A stretch of DNA of 64,000 nt, from positions 62,001-126,000 of the forward strand of contig JAQYCV010000019.1 in the NCBI GenBank assembly GCA_028724525.1, in the 5' to 3' direction. Position numbers and translations under genes: made by a program. Shown here one piece after another: positions 25,487 to 34,247 of this stretch; position 1 is the stretch's first letter, and each line of letters starts with the position of its first letter. Source of the stretch: Clostridiales bacterium. Its GTDB lineage: Bacteria > Bacillota > Clostridia > Saccharofermentanales > DTU023. The notes beneath the pieces are model-generated. The model saw only the letters and a program-made list of their open reading frames with translations. It ran no database searches and was not told the origin of the DNA.

Positions 25487-26842
25487 TTAATAGGAAAAAC
25501 GCGCCGAAATCAAACGGGCTATGCTTTCCGCAAGTTCTTGAATATGGTCTTTATCCTTACCTTCGAGCATAATGCGAATCTTGGGCTCTGTACCTGAAGG
25601 CCGGACCAAGAGACGGCCTTCTTGGCCCAAGCTCTCTTCTACCCGGCGGCAGGCTTTTTGGACATCAGGATCCGCCATGGCCTGAGCTTTCAAAGCGTTA
25701 TCGACCTCCACATTGAGGAGGACTTGGGGATAGATATCTACAATCTTCCGCAGGTCAGAGAGGGGGCGTCCTGTGCGCTGCCGCACTTCCAAGAGCTTAA
25801 GGGCAGAAAGAATACCATCTCCCGTTGTGGCATGGTCTAGAAAAATCATATGTCCTGATTGTTCGCCACCGAGAATGTAGCCATTTTTCAGCATCTCTTC
25901 TAAGACATAGCGGTCGCCCACTTGAGTCTTAATCAGGCGGATACCCTCCCGGTCAGCCATATGGCTCAGGCCCAAATTAGACATGACCGTAACCACTAGG
26001 GCCTCGCCAGCAAGCTTAGCTTGGTCCAACAGATCTTTGGCAAAAATTGCCAGCATGACATCGCCATCTAAAACTTGTCCATGATCATCCACCGCGATTA
26101 AACGGTCTGCATCGCCATCAAAGGCCAGGCCCAGGTCTAAGCCCTGGTCCAAAACCCTGCGAGCAAGGTTTTCCACGTGGGTAGACCCACAGCAGGCATT
26201 AATATTCAAGCCGTCAGGCTGGTTGGAGAGGACTGTTAAATCTGCGCCGAGGTCCGAGAAGATCTGGGGAGCCAGCTGATAAGCCGCGCCATTGGCAGTA
26301 TCGAGAGCAATTTTCACACCTTTGAGATCCAGCTGGCAGGCGCCTTGCAAATGCTGGCGGTACTGGTCCACCGCTTGCGGGAGACGGAAAACTCGACCCA
26401 AACTGGCACCTAGAGGCTTAGGCCTGTAGTCATAGTAAAGGTCCAGGCTGGCCGCAATGGCATCCTCCACCGCATCTGGCAATTTATAGCCTTCATGGTT
26501 GAAGATCTTGATACCATTATGTTCAAAGGAGTTATGGGAGGCCGAAATGACGACTCCCATCTCGCAGGCACAGGCCGTGGTCAGCCAGGCGATTCCAGGT
26601 GTAGGCACGACACCGACCAAGTAGACATCTACCCCAGCGGACGTAAAGCCTGCAACGAGGGCGGCTTCTAACATATCCGCAGATATTCTCGTATCGTGTC
26701 CAATCAAGACCCTTTTCTGCTCGGGTCTTTGGGCGAATAGGGTATGAGCAGCAGCAAAAGCCAAACGGGAACACAGGTCTGGTGTGAGATCTTGGTTAGC
26801 AATCCCTCGCACCCCATCCGTGCCAAATAATCTTTCCGACAT
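25487..26842 (-). CDS. glmM: Phosphoglucosamine mutase
   Basis: 451 residues, standard length. It converts glucosamine-6-phosphate to glucosamine-1-phosphate for UDP-GlcNAc. The phosphoserine motif is ISASHN with S102. The metal loop is DGDADR and the C-terminal phosphate-binding loop is RPSGTEPKIR. The gene begins 5 nt after the cdaA-ybbR stop. The cdaA-ybbR-glmM linkage is widely conserved in Bacillota, where GlmM can bind and restrain the cyclase. Confidence 0.97.
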   Translation of the reverse strand: MSERLFGTDGVRGIANQDLTPDLCSRLAFAAAHTLFAQRPEQKRVLIGHDTRISADMLEAALVAGFTSAGVDVYLVGVVPTPGIAWLTTACACEMGVVISASHNSFEHNGIKIFNHEGYKLPDAVEDAIAASLDLYYDYRPKPLGASLGRVFRLPQAVDQYRQHLQGACQLDLKGVKIALDTANGAAYQLAPQIFSDLGADLTVLSNQPDGLNINACCGSTHVENLARRVLDQGLDLGLAFDGDADRLIAVDDHGQVLDGDVMLAIFAKDLLDQAKLAGEALVVTVMSNLGLSHMADREGIRLIKTQVGDRYVLEEMLKNGYILGGEQSGHMIFLDHATTGDGILSALKLLEVRQRTGRPLSDLRKIVDIYPQVLLNVEVDNALKAQAMADPDVQKACRRVEESLGQEGRLLVRPSGTEPKIRIMLEGKDKDHIQELAESIARLISARFSY

Positions 26843-26847
26843 GAAAG

Positions 26848-28155
26848 CTAATTCCCTTCCTTATCGAGATCTAGAGGGCGCACACTGATAGACACTGACT
26901 CAGGAGTCAAAGCATAAATTTGCGTGTAGCTGCCCGTGCGAGTTTCGACCTGAACTGGCAGAGCCTGCAAGCCAGGCTGGTCAATGGTAGACAAGTCAAC
27001 ATAGGCCGTCACATCACGGTTAGACAGGCCCTGCAAGATAGACTTGCGGCCTTTGAGGTTGACCCTAATATTTTCAATCTTATACTGGGCAGCCAAGCCC
27101 TTAGCAGCCAAATCTTCCTGGTTAGTGTAGAGCAGCTGCAAATTGTATGGCTGTTCAATGACAGGATTCAGGCTAATCTGGACATAAAACCAGAAGATTG
27201 CCGAGGCCAAGATGGAGACTAGGAGCAGATAAGCCTTAGTTTTTCGGCTAGGTCCAACCAGACTATTTTGAGTATTTTTGCGTGCCAGGGGCAATTTGAT
27301 CCGACGCTTCCGCTCTTCTGCTGCAGGCAGGAGCAGGCGGTGGAGCTGGGTCCTTAGAGCATCTTCGTTATCCAGGGTGTATAGTCTACCTTCAATCGCA
27401 ATAGAAATGGTTCCCCGCTCTTCCGAAACTACCACGGCTATGGTATCCCCGATCTCTGAGGCTCCCAGGGCGGCTCGGTGCCTTGTGCCCAGGTCTTTTC
27501 TAAGGTGGTAGGCATCTGTCAAAGGGACATGAATCCTCGCCGCCGCGATTTGCCCACGACGGATTAAAACTGCCCCATCGTGCAAGGGGGAGCCGACATA
27601 GAAAATTTGTTTCAGCATGGCCGCGGAGATCGTAGCCCCTACTTCTACAGCATTTTCCTGATCTTCTAGGTCACCTAGAGGCGTAGACCGTTCGATCACA
27701 ATGAGGGCCCCGGTCCGTTTAGCAGCCATCTCCCCACAGGCCTGGACAATGGATTCGATAATTTTATGGTCAAAAGCCCCGCCAGAGATATCATCGGAGG
27801 CCACCACCTTAAAACCTGCCCGCCCAACCGTTTCAAGGGCCCGGCGTAGCTCGGGTTGGAAAAGCACAACAAAAGCGATGGCAAATAAGGAGATGGTGCG
27901 GGACAAGAGGAAGCCAAGGGCCGTCAAGCCCACAAGATTCGAGACAAAACCTACAAAGAAAATAAACAAAAGCCCCTTAAGTAGCTGCCATGCCCGAGAG
28001 TCCCTGACCAGCTTCAGTAGCTGGTAGAAGATGAAGGATAAAACCGTAATATCTAGGACTGCAAAAGCAAAATCATAGGGGGTGCCAAGGTAGAGTAAGG
28101 CTTCAATAAGCTGTTGCCAGATGGCTTGGAAGAAGTTTTGTATTTGTTCCCACAT
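26848..28155 (-). CDS. cdaA: Diadenylate cyclase CdaA fused to a YbbR (CdaR) domain
   Basis: 435 residues. The N-terminus has three membrane helices (about 30-50, 58-78, 80-98). The DAC domain follows with HDGA (192-195) and TRHRAALG (224-231), the DGA and RHR motifs that form c-di-AMP from two ATP. At 307-327 a further membrane segment leads into one extracellular YbbR-type domain (about 340-430). In Bacillus, Listeria and Staphylococcus CdaA and CdaR are separate proteins and CdaR has several YbbR repeats; here one chain carries both with a single repeat. No frameshift is needed to explain it. It heads a run with glmM downstream. Confidence 0.92.
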   Translation of the reverse strand: MWEQIQNFFQAIWQQLIEALLYLGTPYDFAFAVLDITVLSFIFYQLLKLVRDSRAWQLLKGLLFIFFVGFVSNLVGLTALGFLLSRTISLFAIAFVVLFQPELRRALETVGRAGFKVVASDDISGGAFDHKIIESIVQACGEMAAKRTGALIVIERSTPLGDLEDQENAVEVGATISAAMLKQIFYVGSPLHDGAVLIRRGQIAAARIHVPLTDAYHLRKDLGTRHRAALGASEIGDTIAVVVSEERGTISIAIEGRLYTLDNEDALRTQLHRLLLPAAEERKRRIKLPLARKNTQNSLVGPSRKTKAYLLLVSILASAIFWFYVQISLNPVIEQPYNLQLLYTNQEDLAAKGLAAQYKIENIRVNLKGRKSILQGLSNRDVTAYVDLSTIDQPGLQALPVQVETRTGSYTQIYALTPESVSISVRPLDLDKEGN

Positions 28156-28189
28156 GTACCTCTTCCCTCCTCAGCTTATTTATTGATCT

Positions 28190-28195
28190 ATTATA
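28190..28195 (-). promoter_or_regulatory. -10 element upstream of cdaA
   Basis: Perfect TATAAT on the minus strand, about 35 nt before the start codon, followed by a strong GAGGAGGG ribosome site. The -35 region (TTTATT about 17 nt upstream) is weak. It likely drives the cdaA-glmM-amidase-like-SGNH-yitT run. Confidence 0.45.
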
Positions 28196-28220
28196 TGGTG
28201 CAGGCGCTAAAAATAAAAGG

Positions 28221-29459
28221 CTATTTCCCTGGATGGGCTCGGCCGGCCAGGAGATAGCAAGGAATAGCTAGGCACTGGGCCAAAATGGAAATGATGATCA
28301 TCAGTGAGAGATTGACATCATATAAAGTGCCCAAGAGCCAGCTGCCCAAAAACCAGAAAACACCGAAAGAAAATTCAAAAATACCATAGCCTGTCGCCCG
28401 ACTATGTTTGGGGACCAGGCTGGATACCGCTGCTTTGAGGATAGATTCTTGAGCGCCCATACCGATACCCCAGAGACCGATACCTAAAAGTAAAACAGGT
28501 ACGGATTTTGCAGCAAAGATGCAGAGGGCAAAGGGGCAGGAAAGCAGGGTGGATAAGACGAGAGCTTTCACGCCATAGCGGTCGTAGATAAGGCCAAAGA
28601 TCATAGCTGCGATGGCGTCTACCAACATAGCACCCGCATAGAGCAAGGGCAGGTTGCCAGTGCTGAGTAGGTCGCGGGTAGTAGATAAGCCCGGAGCCAG
28701 GCTACTAAAGTTGCGTGAGATATGCAGGATGATCAGAGAGTAATCTAAAAAACCGAAGGCAAATAAACTAATTCCGCCAATGTAGAACAAAAATTCCTTT
28801 TTAAGCTTAAAGGCGGTATAGCTCTTTGGGTCGGGTTCAAAGTGTTCAGGGTGAGGGAATTTTGACTTTGTAAGGATGAGAAGGAGGAGGGTAATCAGGC
28901 CTGGTATGGCTAAAATAGCAAAGCAATAGGCATAACGTTCAAGATCTGAGCCATCTGTTTTGCTGAGCAGGGCTAAATAGAGTAAAACAGGGCCCAGAAA
29001 AGCGCCGATCTGATCAAGGAGCTCCTGTAGACCAAAGCTCTTCCCTACCCCCTCCTGAGTGGCGGCAAAAGACAACAGAGTATCTTTGGCCGGTTTTTTG
29101 ATGGCTTTGCCAGTGCGTTGGACTAAGAGGAGAAGGCAGGCCGCCATCCAACCATGATCGCCAACCAAAGCCAGGGCTGGCACAGCCAGAATATCGAGGA
29201 CATAGCCCAAAATCACCATGGGCCAATAGTAGTGAGTCTTATCGGTAATCCGACCAAAGACATAGCGCAAGGAATAACCCAGCATTTCTCCCAGGCCAGA
29301 AACAAAGCCAATCGTTCCTGCCGATGCACCTAATAGACCCAGGTAGGCTCCTCTTATACTTGAAGCACCCTCATGAGTCAGATCTGAAAAAAGGCTCACA
29401 AGTCCAAAAAGCAAAATGAAGCTTAAGGCTGGAGAAATAGACTGTGTTTTCCGTTTCAT
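28221..29459 (-). CDS. Major facilitator superfamily transporter
   Basis: 412 residues with about 12 hydrophobic segments. The loop between helices 2 and 3 reads GRITDKTHYY, a variant of the MFS GxxxDRxGRR motif. The second half carries a related GLIYDRYG. The N-terminal LFSDLTHEGASSIRG stretch resembles a subgroup of MFS exporters without a defined substrate. It lies downstream of the heptad-repeat/MMPL pair but is separated by a hairpin. Substrate unknown. Confidence 0.8.
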   Translation of the reverse strand: MKRKTQSISPALSFILLFGLVSLFSDLTHEGASSIRGAYLGLLGASAGTIGFVSGLGEMLGYSLRYVFGRITDKTHYYWPMVILGYVLDILAVPALALVGDHGWMAACLLLLVQRTGKAIKKPAKDTLLSFAATQEGVGKSFGLQELLDQIGAFLGPVLLYLALLSKTDGSDLERYAYCFAILAIPGLITLLLLILTKSKFPHPEHFEPDPKSYTAFKLKKEFLFYIGGISLFAFGFLDYSLIILHISRNFSSLAPGLSTTRDLLSTGNLPLLYAGAMLVDAIAAMIFGLIYDRYGVKALVLSTLLSCPFALCIFAAKSVPVLLLGIGLWGIGMGAQESILKAAVSSLVPKHSRATGYGIFEFSFGVFWFLGSWLLGTLYDVNLSLMIIISILAQCLAIPCYLLAGRAHPGK

Positions 29460-29472
29460 CTTTATATAAGAG

Positions 29473-29496
29473 ATGGGTCCCGCAGGCAGGACCCAT
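29473..29496 (-). terminator. Hairpin between heptad-repeat gene and MFS gene
   Basis: Perfect 8-bp stem ATGGGTCC/GGACCCAT (29473-29480 with 29489-29496) and an 8-nt loop. On the minus strand only a mixed CTCTTATAT follows, so it is a weak or partial terminator of the MMPL-heptad operon. Confidence 0.5.
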
Positions 29497-29522
29497 TAAA
29501 GCTCCTCTAAAGCATAGGCTAC

Positions 29523-31874
29523 TTACTGAAATAAATCACCTAATTTTTCCCAGAAACTCCGGGTATCCGGTTCTTCTCGCATTTCTGCGCTCTCTTCCTT
29601 TTCTTTGGCCGGAGCCACGGCAGGCAGGACCATCACATACTGGACCTTATCCACCTGGTTATGTGGTGAGACAAAGGAAAGAGGCTCATATTGTGGGAGG
29701 AGGTCTTGGACCATCTTTTGTAAATCTGGTGCAAAGTCCTCCGGGATATCGGCTAAGCCAGCCTGGAACTCATCCAGGCCATCTGCCAGTTGACTGAGGC
29801 CGTTGTCAAAGTCTTGGTACTGAGTGGACAGCTGGCTCAGCCCCTGACTCAGATCGTTGACTCCCGCATAGTATTGATCGAGCCCTTGGGCATATGTTGT
29901 GAGGCCCTGCATATAGTCCTGGCTTCCCTTTTGCAGGTCCTGGCCAGATTGCGCCAGCTTGTCTAAGCCCTGGCCAAACTCCTGGGCACCAGTCTGCAGG
30001 CTGGGCATTTGATCCGACATAGATTGAATGCCATCTAGATAGGCTTCTAGGCCAGTATGCAACTTGCTATAGCCTGCCTGCAAGCCCTGTAGACCCTTAT
30101 AGAGCTTTCTCAGGTCGGCTAGAGAAGACTGATTCATATTCTGTGAAAGCTTCACCAGGGCCTCGCGTTGCTGGGCTAGTTGGTCACTCATTCCGGCGAG
30201 TTGGGGTCCATAAGTTGTCTGCAAATTGACAAGCTGGTTGAGGCTTTGGCTTAAAGTGGCAAAGTCCAGGCTCTGCAATTGTTGCAAAGCTTGCAGGGAA
30301 TTTTGCAGTCTGCCTAAACCGTTCAAGAGCGCCTGTCTTTCTTGGGCCATGCCTCCCGCAACCGCTTGCAGTTCTTGCAAAGTTTTTTTGTATTTAGCCT
30401 GTTCGCCTGCATCGCTGATTGAGGGCATGTAGCTGGCTAATTGATTCATCAGTTGCTGGAAGCGATAGCTGGAACTATCTGGCCCGCCAGCAGCCTCTAA
30501 GTTTTGCATCAGAGTCTGCAAGCTTGCAAGGTCAGAAGGGCTAGGTAGGTTCAAGCTGGCCAGGCTGGATAAGCTATTTTGAAAGGGTCGGAAATCCATC
30601 TGCATCAAGGGAGCAAAGCTTTGCAAGTTGGCAGATAAGCCATCTAGGGTCTGCAGGGCTTGTTGGATATCAAAGCCCTGGCCCAAGCCTCCCATATCCC
30701 CTTGTGGCAGATTTTGGCCCAGACCGTATACGACTTGGTCTAAGCCCTGGCCCAAATTGGTCAGGCCGGCTTGGAGATCAGGGATTTGCTCACCCAATAG
30801 TTTCACACCATCTGACAGACTGTCTAAGCCCGTCAAAAGCTGGGGATAGTTTTGGGCCAGCTGGTCTACACCCGCTCCATATTGCTGGAGTCCATCATGG
30901 AGGCCCGTAGCACCACTTTGCAACTGCTGAAGACCCGCTTGGAGTTTGCCCAAATTGTCCTCAGAACTGAGCTTATCTCCCCCCTCTGCGAGCTGCTTTA
31001 AGGCTTCATGGATTTGCTGAGAGCCCGCTGTCAAATCCTGAGAACCCGCATGCAGGCTGGCCACCCCGTCAGAAAGTTTGGCTAAAGGCTGGCCCTCTGA
31101 AGCCTCAGGCAAGAGGTCCTCTAACTTAATGAGGTCTTTGGGAAGACTATCTTCATCTAAACTCAGGGGGACTGCCGCTAGCTTAGGGGCCGCTAAGACA
31201 AGGTCTTGGACCTGGCAACTGAATTCTGCTAGGGCAGGCTGGTCCTCTTGGGGGACCAAAACCCAATTCAAGAGGGTCTTGCTACCGCCTTCTGCCTGCA
31301 AGCTGGCATTGGTCTCTAAGTCCTTATATTTGCCTTTATCTAATTCAACGCTCAATTGAAGGACAAAGCCCTCCCGTAAAGCCTGGTCAACCCTAGGATT
31401 GGAGGCCACTTCTAAATGAAAATTGAATTTGCCGCTCACTCCAGGCAAATCTTCTATAGGCATTTCTTGCCCATCCAACTGGTAAGTAAAATGGATAAGC
31501 CAAGGCAGTTCGCGATCCGTCAATTCCCCTCTGTAATAGCTATAGCCCGCTTGTCCTGTAAAAGTGACGCGGCCTTGAGCTGAATCATAGTCAAGATCAA
31601 TCTGATCATCCAAGGCCTGGACCTGCCTATAGTCGCCATAGTCTGTGATTTCCCTAGTGTCATCCAACTTAAATTGGTTGATCACAATGAGGGGATCATA
31701 TGAGCCATCTGGCTGGAAGACCGCATAAATCACCTCTTCTTTAGAAATAGCTGGATTTTCAGCCGCATAGGACAGAGGGCCTAGTGACAACACGAGCAAG
31801 GTCAGGATCAGGCTAGAAAGCACTAGTCTGCGAGGGACATGCTTAAGTTGGGTGCTTTGCGAATCGAACTTCAT
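29523..31874 (-). CDS. Secreted Leu/Gly heptad-repeat protein (YhgE-like), MMPL partner
   Basis: 783 residues. It has a signal peptide or anchor (about 12-36, ending SYAAE), then a beta-rich N-domain of about 240 residues. Next comes a very long stretch of LxxGxxQL-type heptads (SDGVASLHAGSQDLTAGSQQ and many others), about 280-700, predicted to be a long alpha-helical rod. The C-terminus has SFVSPHNQVDKVQYVM, a motif I associate with this family, and a charged tail without a final membrane segment. The ATG at 31874 has GGAGG 7 nt upstream. It lies directly after an MMPL transporter gene, so both probably work together at the envelope; cargo unknown. Confidence 0.75.
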   Translation of the reverse strand: MKFDSQSTQLKHVPRRLVLSSLILTLLVLSLGPLSYAAENPAISKEEVIYAVFQPDGSYDPLIVINQFKLDDTREITDYGDYRQVQALDDQIDLDYDSAQGRVTFTGQAGYSYYRGELTDRELPWLIHFTYQLDGQEMPIEDLPGVSGKFNFHLEVASNPRVDQALREGFVLQLSVELDKGKYKDLETNASLQAEGGSKTLLNWVLVPQEDQPALAEFSCQVQDLVLAAPKLAAVPLSLDEDSLPKDLIKLEDLLPEASEGQPLAKLSDGVASLHAGSQDLTAGSQQIHEALKQLAEGGDKLSSEDNLGKLQAGLQQLQSGATGLHDGLQQYGAGVDQLAQNYPQLLTGLDSLSDGVKLLGEQIPDLQAGLTNLGQGLDQVVYGLGQNLPQGDMGGLGQGFDIQQALQTLDGLSANLQSFAPLMQMDFRPFQNSLSSLASLNLPSPSDLASLQTLMQNLEAAGGPDSSSYRFQQLMNQLASYMPSISDAGEQAKYKKTLQELQAVAGGMAQERQALLNGLGRLQNSLQALQQLQSLDFATLSQSLNQLVNLQTTYGPQLAGMSDQLAQQREALVKLSQNMNQSSLADLRKLYKGLQGLQAGYSKLHTGLEAYLDGIQSMSDQMPSLQTGAQEFGQGLDKLAQSGQDLQKGSQDYMQGLTTYAQGLDQYYAGVNDLSQGLSQLSTQYQDFDNGLSQLADGLDEFQAGLADIPEDFAPDLQKMVQDLLPQYEPLSFVSPHNQVDKVQYVMVLPAVAPAKEKEESAEMREEPDTRSFWEKLGDLFQ

Positions 31875-31932
31875 GAGTGAACCTCCAAGCTGTAACCACC
31901 AACCCTGAGGCTGGAGGTGATAATAATATAGT

Positions 31933-34089
31933 CTAGGCTTTATTTTGAGAGCCGGAGCCGGTCTTGGCCAAGATTTCACTGGCTTCTGTATCCGTTTGTT
32001 GGGGCGAGGCTAAAAGTGTCTTGCCGTAAATGCGCATACTAGCTGGCGCAAGCGTGGTCATCCGGATCAGCGGATCACAAAGGCGCAAGAGATTAGGCAG
32101 GAGGAAGACAACCGCGGCCAGAGAAAAGAGGGCTCCCCTGCCCAAAACCAAGCCTATATCTGACACAACCGGTAAGGATGAGACAAAGGATAAGATATAG
32201 CCTACCAAGCTCAAGATGAGGGCCGGCGGCATAATCGCAGGCAAACTCAAGGCTATGGCCTCTTGAGCAGCCCATTTGGGGGCCAGAGTCTTGCGGAAAT
32301 CCATGTAGTGTTCGGCCGTTAAAATACCATAGTCTACCGTAGCGCCCAGTTGGATCGTCGAGATGACCAAATAGCCAATATAGTTCAAGGGGCGTCCGCC
32401 AAAATAGATCGCAGAGAGATTGAACCAAATGGCAAATTCAATGGTGAAGACCAAGATGAGCGGTATGGTCAGAGATCGGAAGGTCAGGAGGAGAATTATG
32501 CCTACAAAGAGGATGGTCAGACCATTGACCAGTTGATTGTCTACCCGGACCAAGTCGCGCATGTCTAAAAGCGAAAAAACTTCGCCCGCCCAGTGGCTAT
32601 CACCCTCTGGGTAATAGCGGGCCACCAAGTCTCTTAAATCTTGGGCTGCCGCAAAGGCCTTGGGGCCCTCGCTGGCCAAGTTGGTCTGAATAATCAATCG
32701 GCTGTAGTGCTCACTTTGTAGCTTAGCCAGCTGATCAGCGGGCACAATTTCCGGGGGCAACTCATAGCCAACGCTGCTGGCATAAGCAGACACAGAATCA
32801 ATATAGGGCAAGTCAGATAATTCTCGGCACAAGGCCAGTTCCTGTTCTGGCTGCCCCTTGGGCAGGAGCAAGACAATCATTTGCTTGTCACCAAATTGCT
32901 CGCGGATATACTGTGTCTGTATTTTTTGCTCCTTGGCTCCTGCCTCCGACATACCATAAAGAAAGTTGATCCGGCTTTGGGCCCGATAGAGAGGCAGGGC
33001 TAGCACAGCAACAAGAATCAGAACCACAGGCGCGATCCGGCCCAAAAGGCGTCCCAAATGCCGCAAGGATTGATGGCTGGGTAAAAAAGACTTATGACTG
33101 GTCTTGTCGATCCACTTATAGCAGAGGCTGCCCAGAACTGGCAGGCACAAGAAGGTAGAAAAAAGGCTGAAAATAATACCCTTGGCTAAAACAAGGCCTA
33201 GATCGGCCCCTAGGGCAAAACGCATAAAGATCAAACTCAAAAAGCCAAAGAAGGTCGTGGCCGCAGATGCAGTGATGGAGGAAAAGGACTTGACCATGGC
33301 TTTTTGCATAGCCGTATCCACATCATCACCCTCAGCCCGGAAGTGGGCAAAACGGTTGAGCATGAAAATGGAATAGTCCATAGATACAGCCATTTGCAGA
33401 ACCGCTGCGACAGCCTGAGAAATAAAAGATATTTGTCCAAGGAAAATGTTAGTCCCCATGTTAAAGAGGACAGCAATGAGGACCGTAAAGAGAAAGATAA
33501 AGGGCTCAACGTAAGACCGGGTAGAAAGGACCAAAATTAGCAGGGCCAGGGGGATGGCAAAGAGCATGATTCGGCCAATCTCTTCACCAGCGGCCAGATT
33601 GGCCTGGGCAAATTGCACGGCTTGTCCACTCATGGCCACTTTGCCCCCTACTAAGTCCCGGAGCGCTTGCATGGTCTTGCTGTAATTCTGGGCTTTGACA
33701 TTGACGATATACCGGGCTTGGCCATCTTTAAAGAAGGATTCCCGACTCTCTTGGGGAATAGTCTCCAGGGGCTGGGCCAAGTCATAGAGGTCATCCAGCC
33801 AAGTCACGGAAAGGACGGCGGGGTGAGCGGCTATTTTAGCCTTCAGGGCTAGGGCTGAGGCCAGGTCTAGACCTTCTACTGCTATATTCAAATTAGGGAT
33901 TTGTTCATGAAACTCTTGGTCCAGGACAGTTAAGGCTTTACTAGACGGAACATCATCTGGTAAATACTGAATAATATCGTAGTTAACCTCAACTTTAGTG
34001 GCCAAAAAGCCAGCCAATAGGCCTAGTAAAATAAAGAGGATAAGGATGATTTTCTTATGGTGGAGAATACCTTTAGCAATCTTATTCAT
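31933..34089 (-). CDS. MMPL/RND-superfamily transporter
   Basis: 718 residues with the duplicated RND layout: one N-terminal helix, an extracellular domain of about 150 residues, five or six helices (about 190-370), then a repeat of the same plan (second domain about 400-520, helices to 700). The charged helix 4 motif appears as VSMDYSIFML in the first half and ATVDYGILTA in the second. Such proteins export lipids, peptides or siderophores using proton flow. ATG at 34089 (MNKIAKGI) is chosen by family N-terminus; its ribosome site is poor and the frame is open to a GTG 14 codons upstream. Confidence 0.85.
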   Translation of the reverse strand: MNKIAKGILHHKKIILILFILLGLLAGFLATKVEVNYDIIQYLPDDVPSSKALTVLDQEFHEQIPNLNIAVEGLDLASALALKAKIAAHPAVLSVTWLDDLYDLAQPLETIPQESRESFFKDGQARYIVNVKAQNYSKTMQALRDLVGGKVAMSGQAVQFAQANLAAGEEIGRIMLFAIPLALLILVLSTRSYVEPFIFLFTVLIAVLFNMGTNIFLGQISFISQAVAAVLQMAVSMDYSIFMLNRFAHFRAEGDDVDTAMQKAMVKSFSSITASAATTFFGFLSLIFMRFALGADLGLVLAKGIIFSLFSTFLCLPVLGSLCYKWIDKTSHKSFLPSHQSLRHLGRLLGRIAPVVLILVAVLALPLYRAQSRINFLYGMSEAGAKEQKIQTQYIREQFGDKQMIVLLLPKGQPEQELALCRELSDLPYIDSVSAYASSVGYELPPEIVPADQLAKLQSEHYSRLIIQTNLASEGPKAFAAAQDLRDLVARYYPEGDSHWAGEVFSLLDMRDLVRVDNQLVNGLTILFVGIILLLTFRSLTIPLILVFTIEFAIWFNLSAIYFGGRPLNYIGYLVISTIQLGATVDYGILTAEHYMDFRKTLAPKWAAQEAIALSLPAIMPPALILSLVGYILSFVSSLPVVSDIGLVLGRGALFSLAAVVFLLPNLLRLCDPLIRMTTLAPASMRIYGKTLLASPQQTDTEASEILAKTGSGSQNKA

Positions 34090-34140
34090 CGTGTGTAAAC
34101 CGCCCTGCTCAAACTCGCCTAAGTATAGCACAAAGCTTAA

Positions 34141-34173
34141 AATGCACCGCTTTTACTAACAAAGCGGTGCATT
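34141..34173 (-). terminator. Hairpin ending the ddl-PBP-lipoprotein operon
   Basis: Perfect 13-bp stem (34141-34153 with 34161-34173, arm AATGCACCGCTTT) and a 7-nt loop. It lies between the lipoprotein stop and the MMPL start. On the minus strand a short TTT and AAGCTTTG follow, so it is a strong hairpin with a modest T-tract. Confidence 0.7.
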
Positions 34174-34247
34174 TCTCTAGCTCATTTCTCTAAAAATTTT
34201 ACGACTTGTTGGCGTCCAGCAGAAGGAGCCCCAGAGTGGCCTTGCTA

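Noticed and set aside
29523-31979. Start of the heptad-repeat protein at 31979
   Set aside because: The extra 35 residues overlap the end of the MMPL gene and lack a ribosome site; GGAGG before ATG 31874 decides the start.
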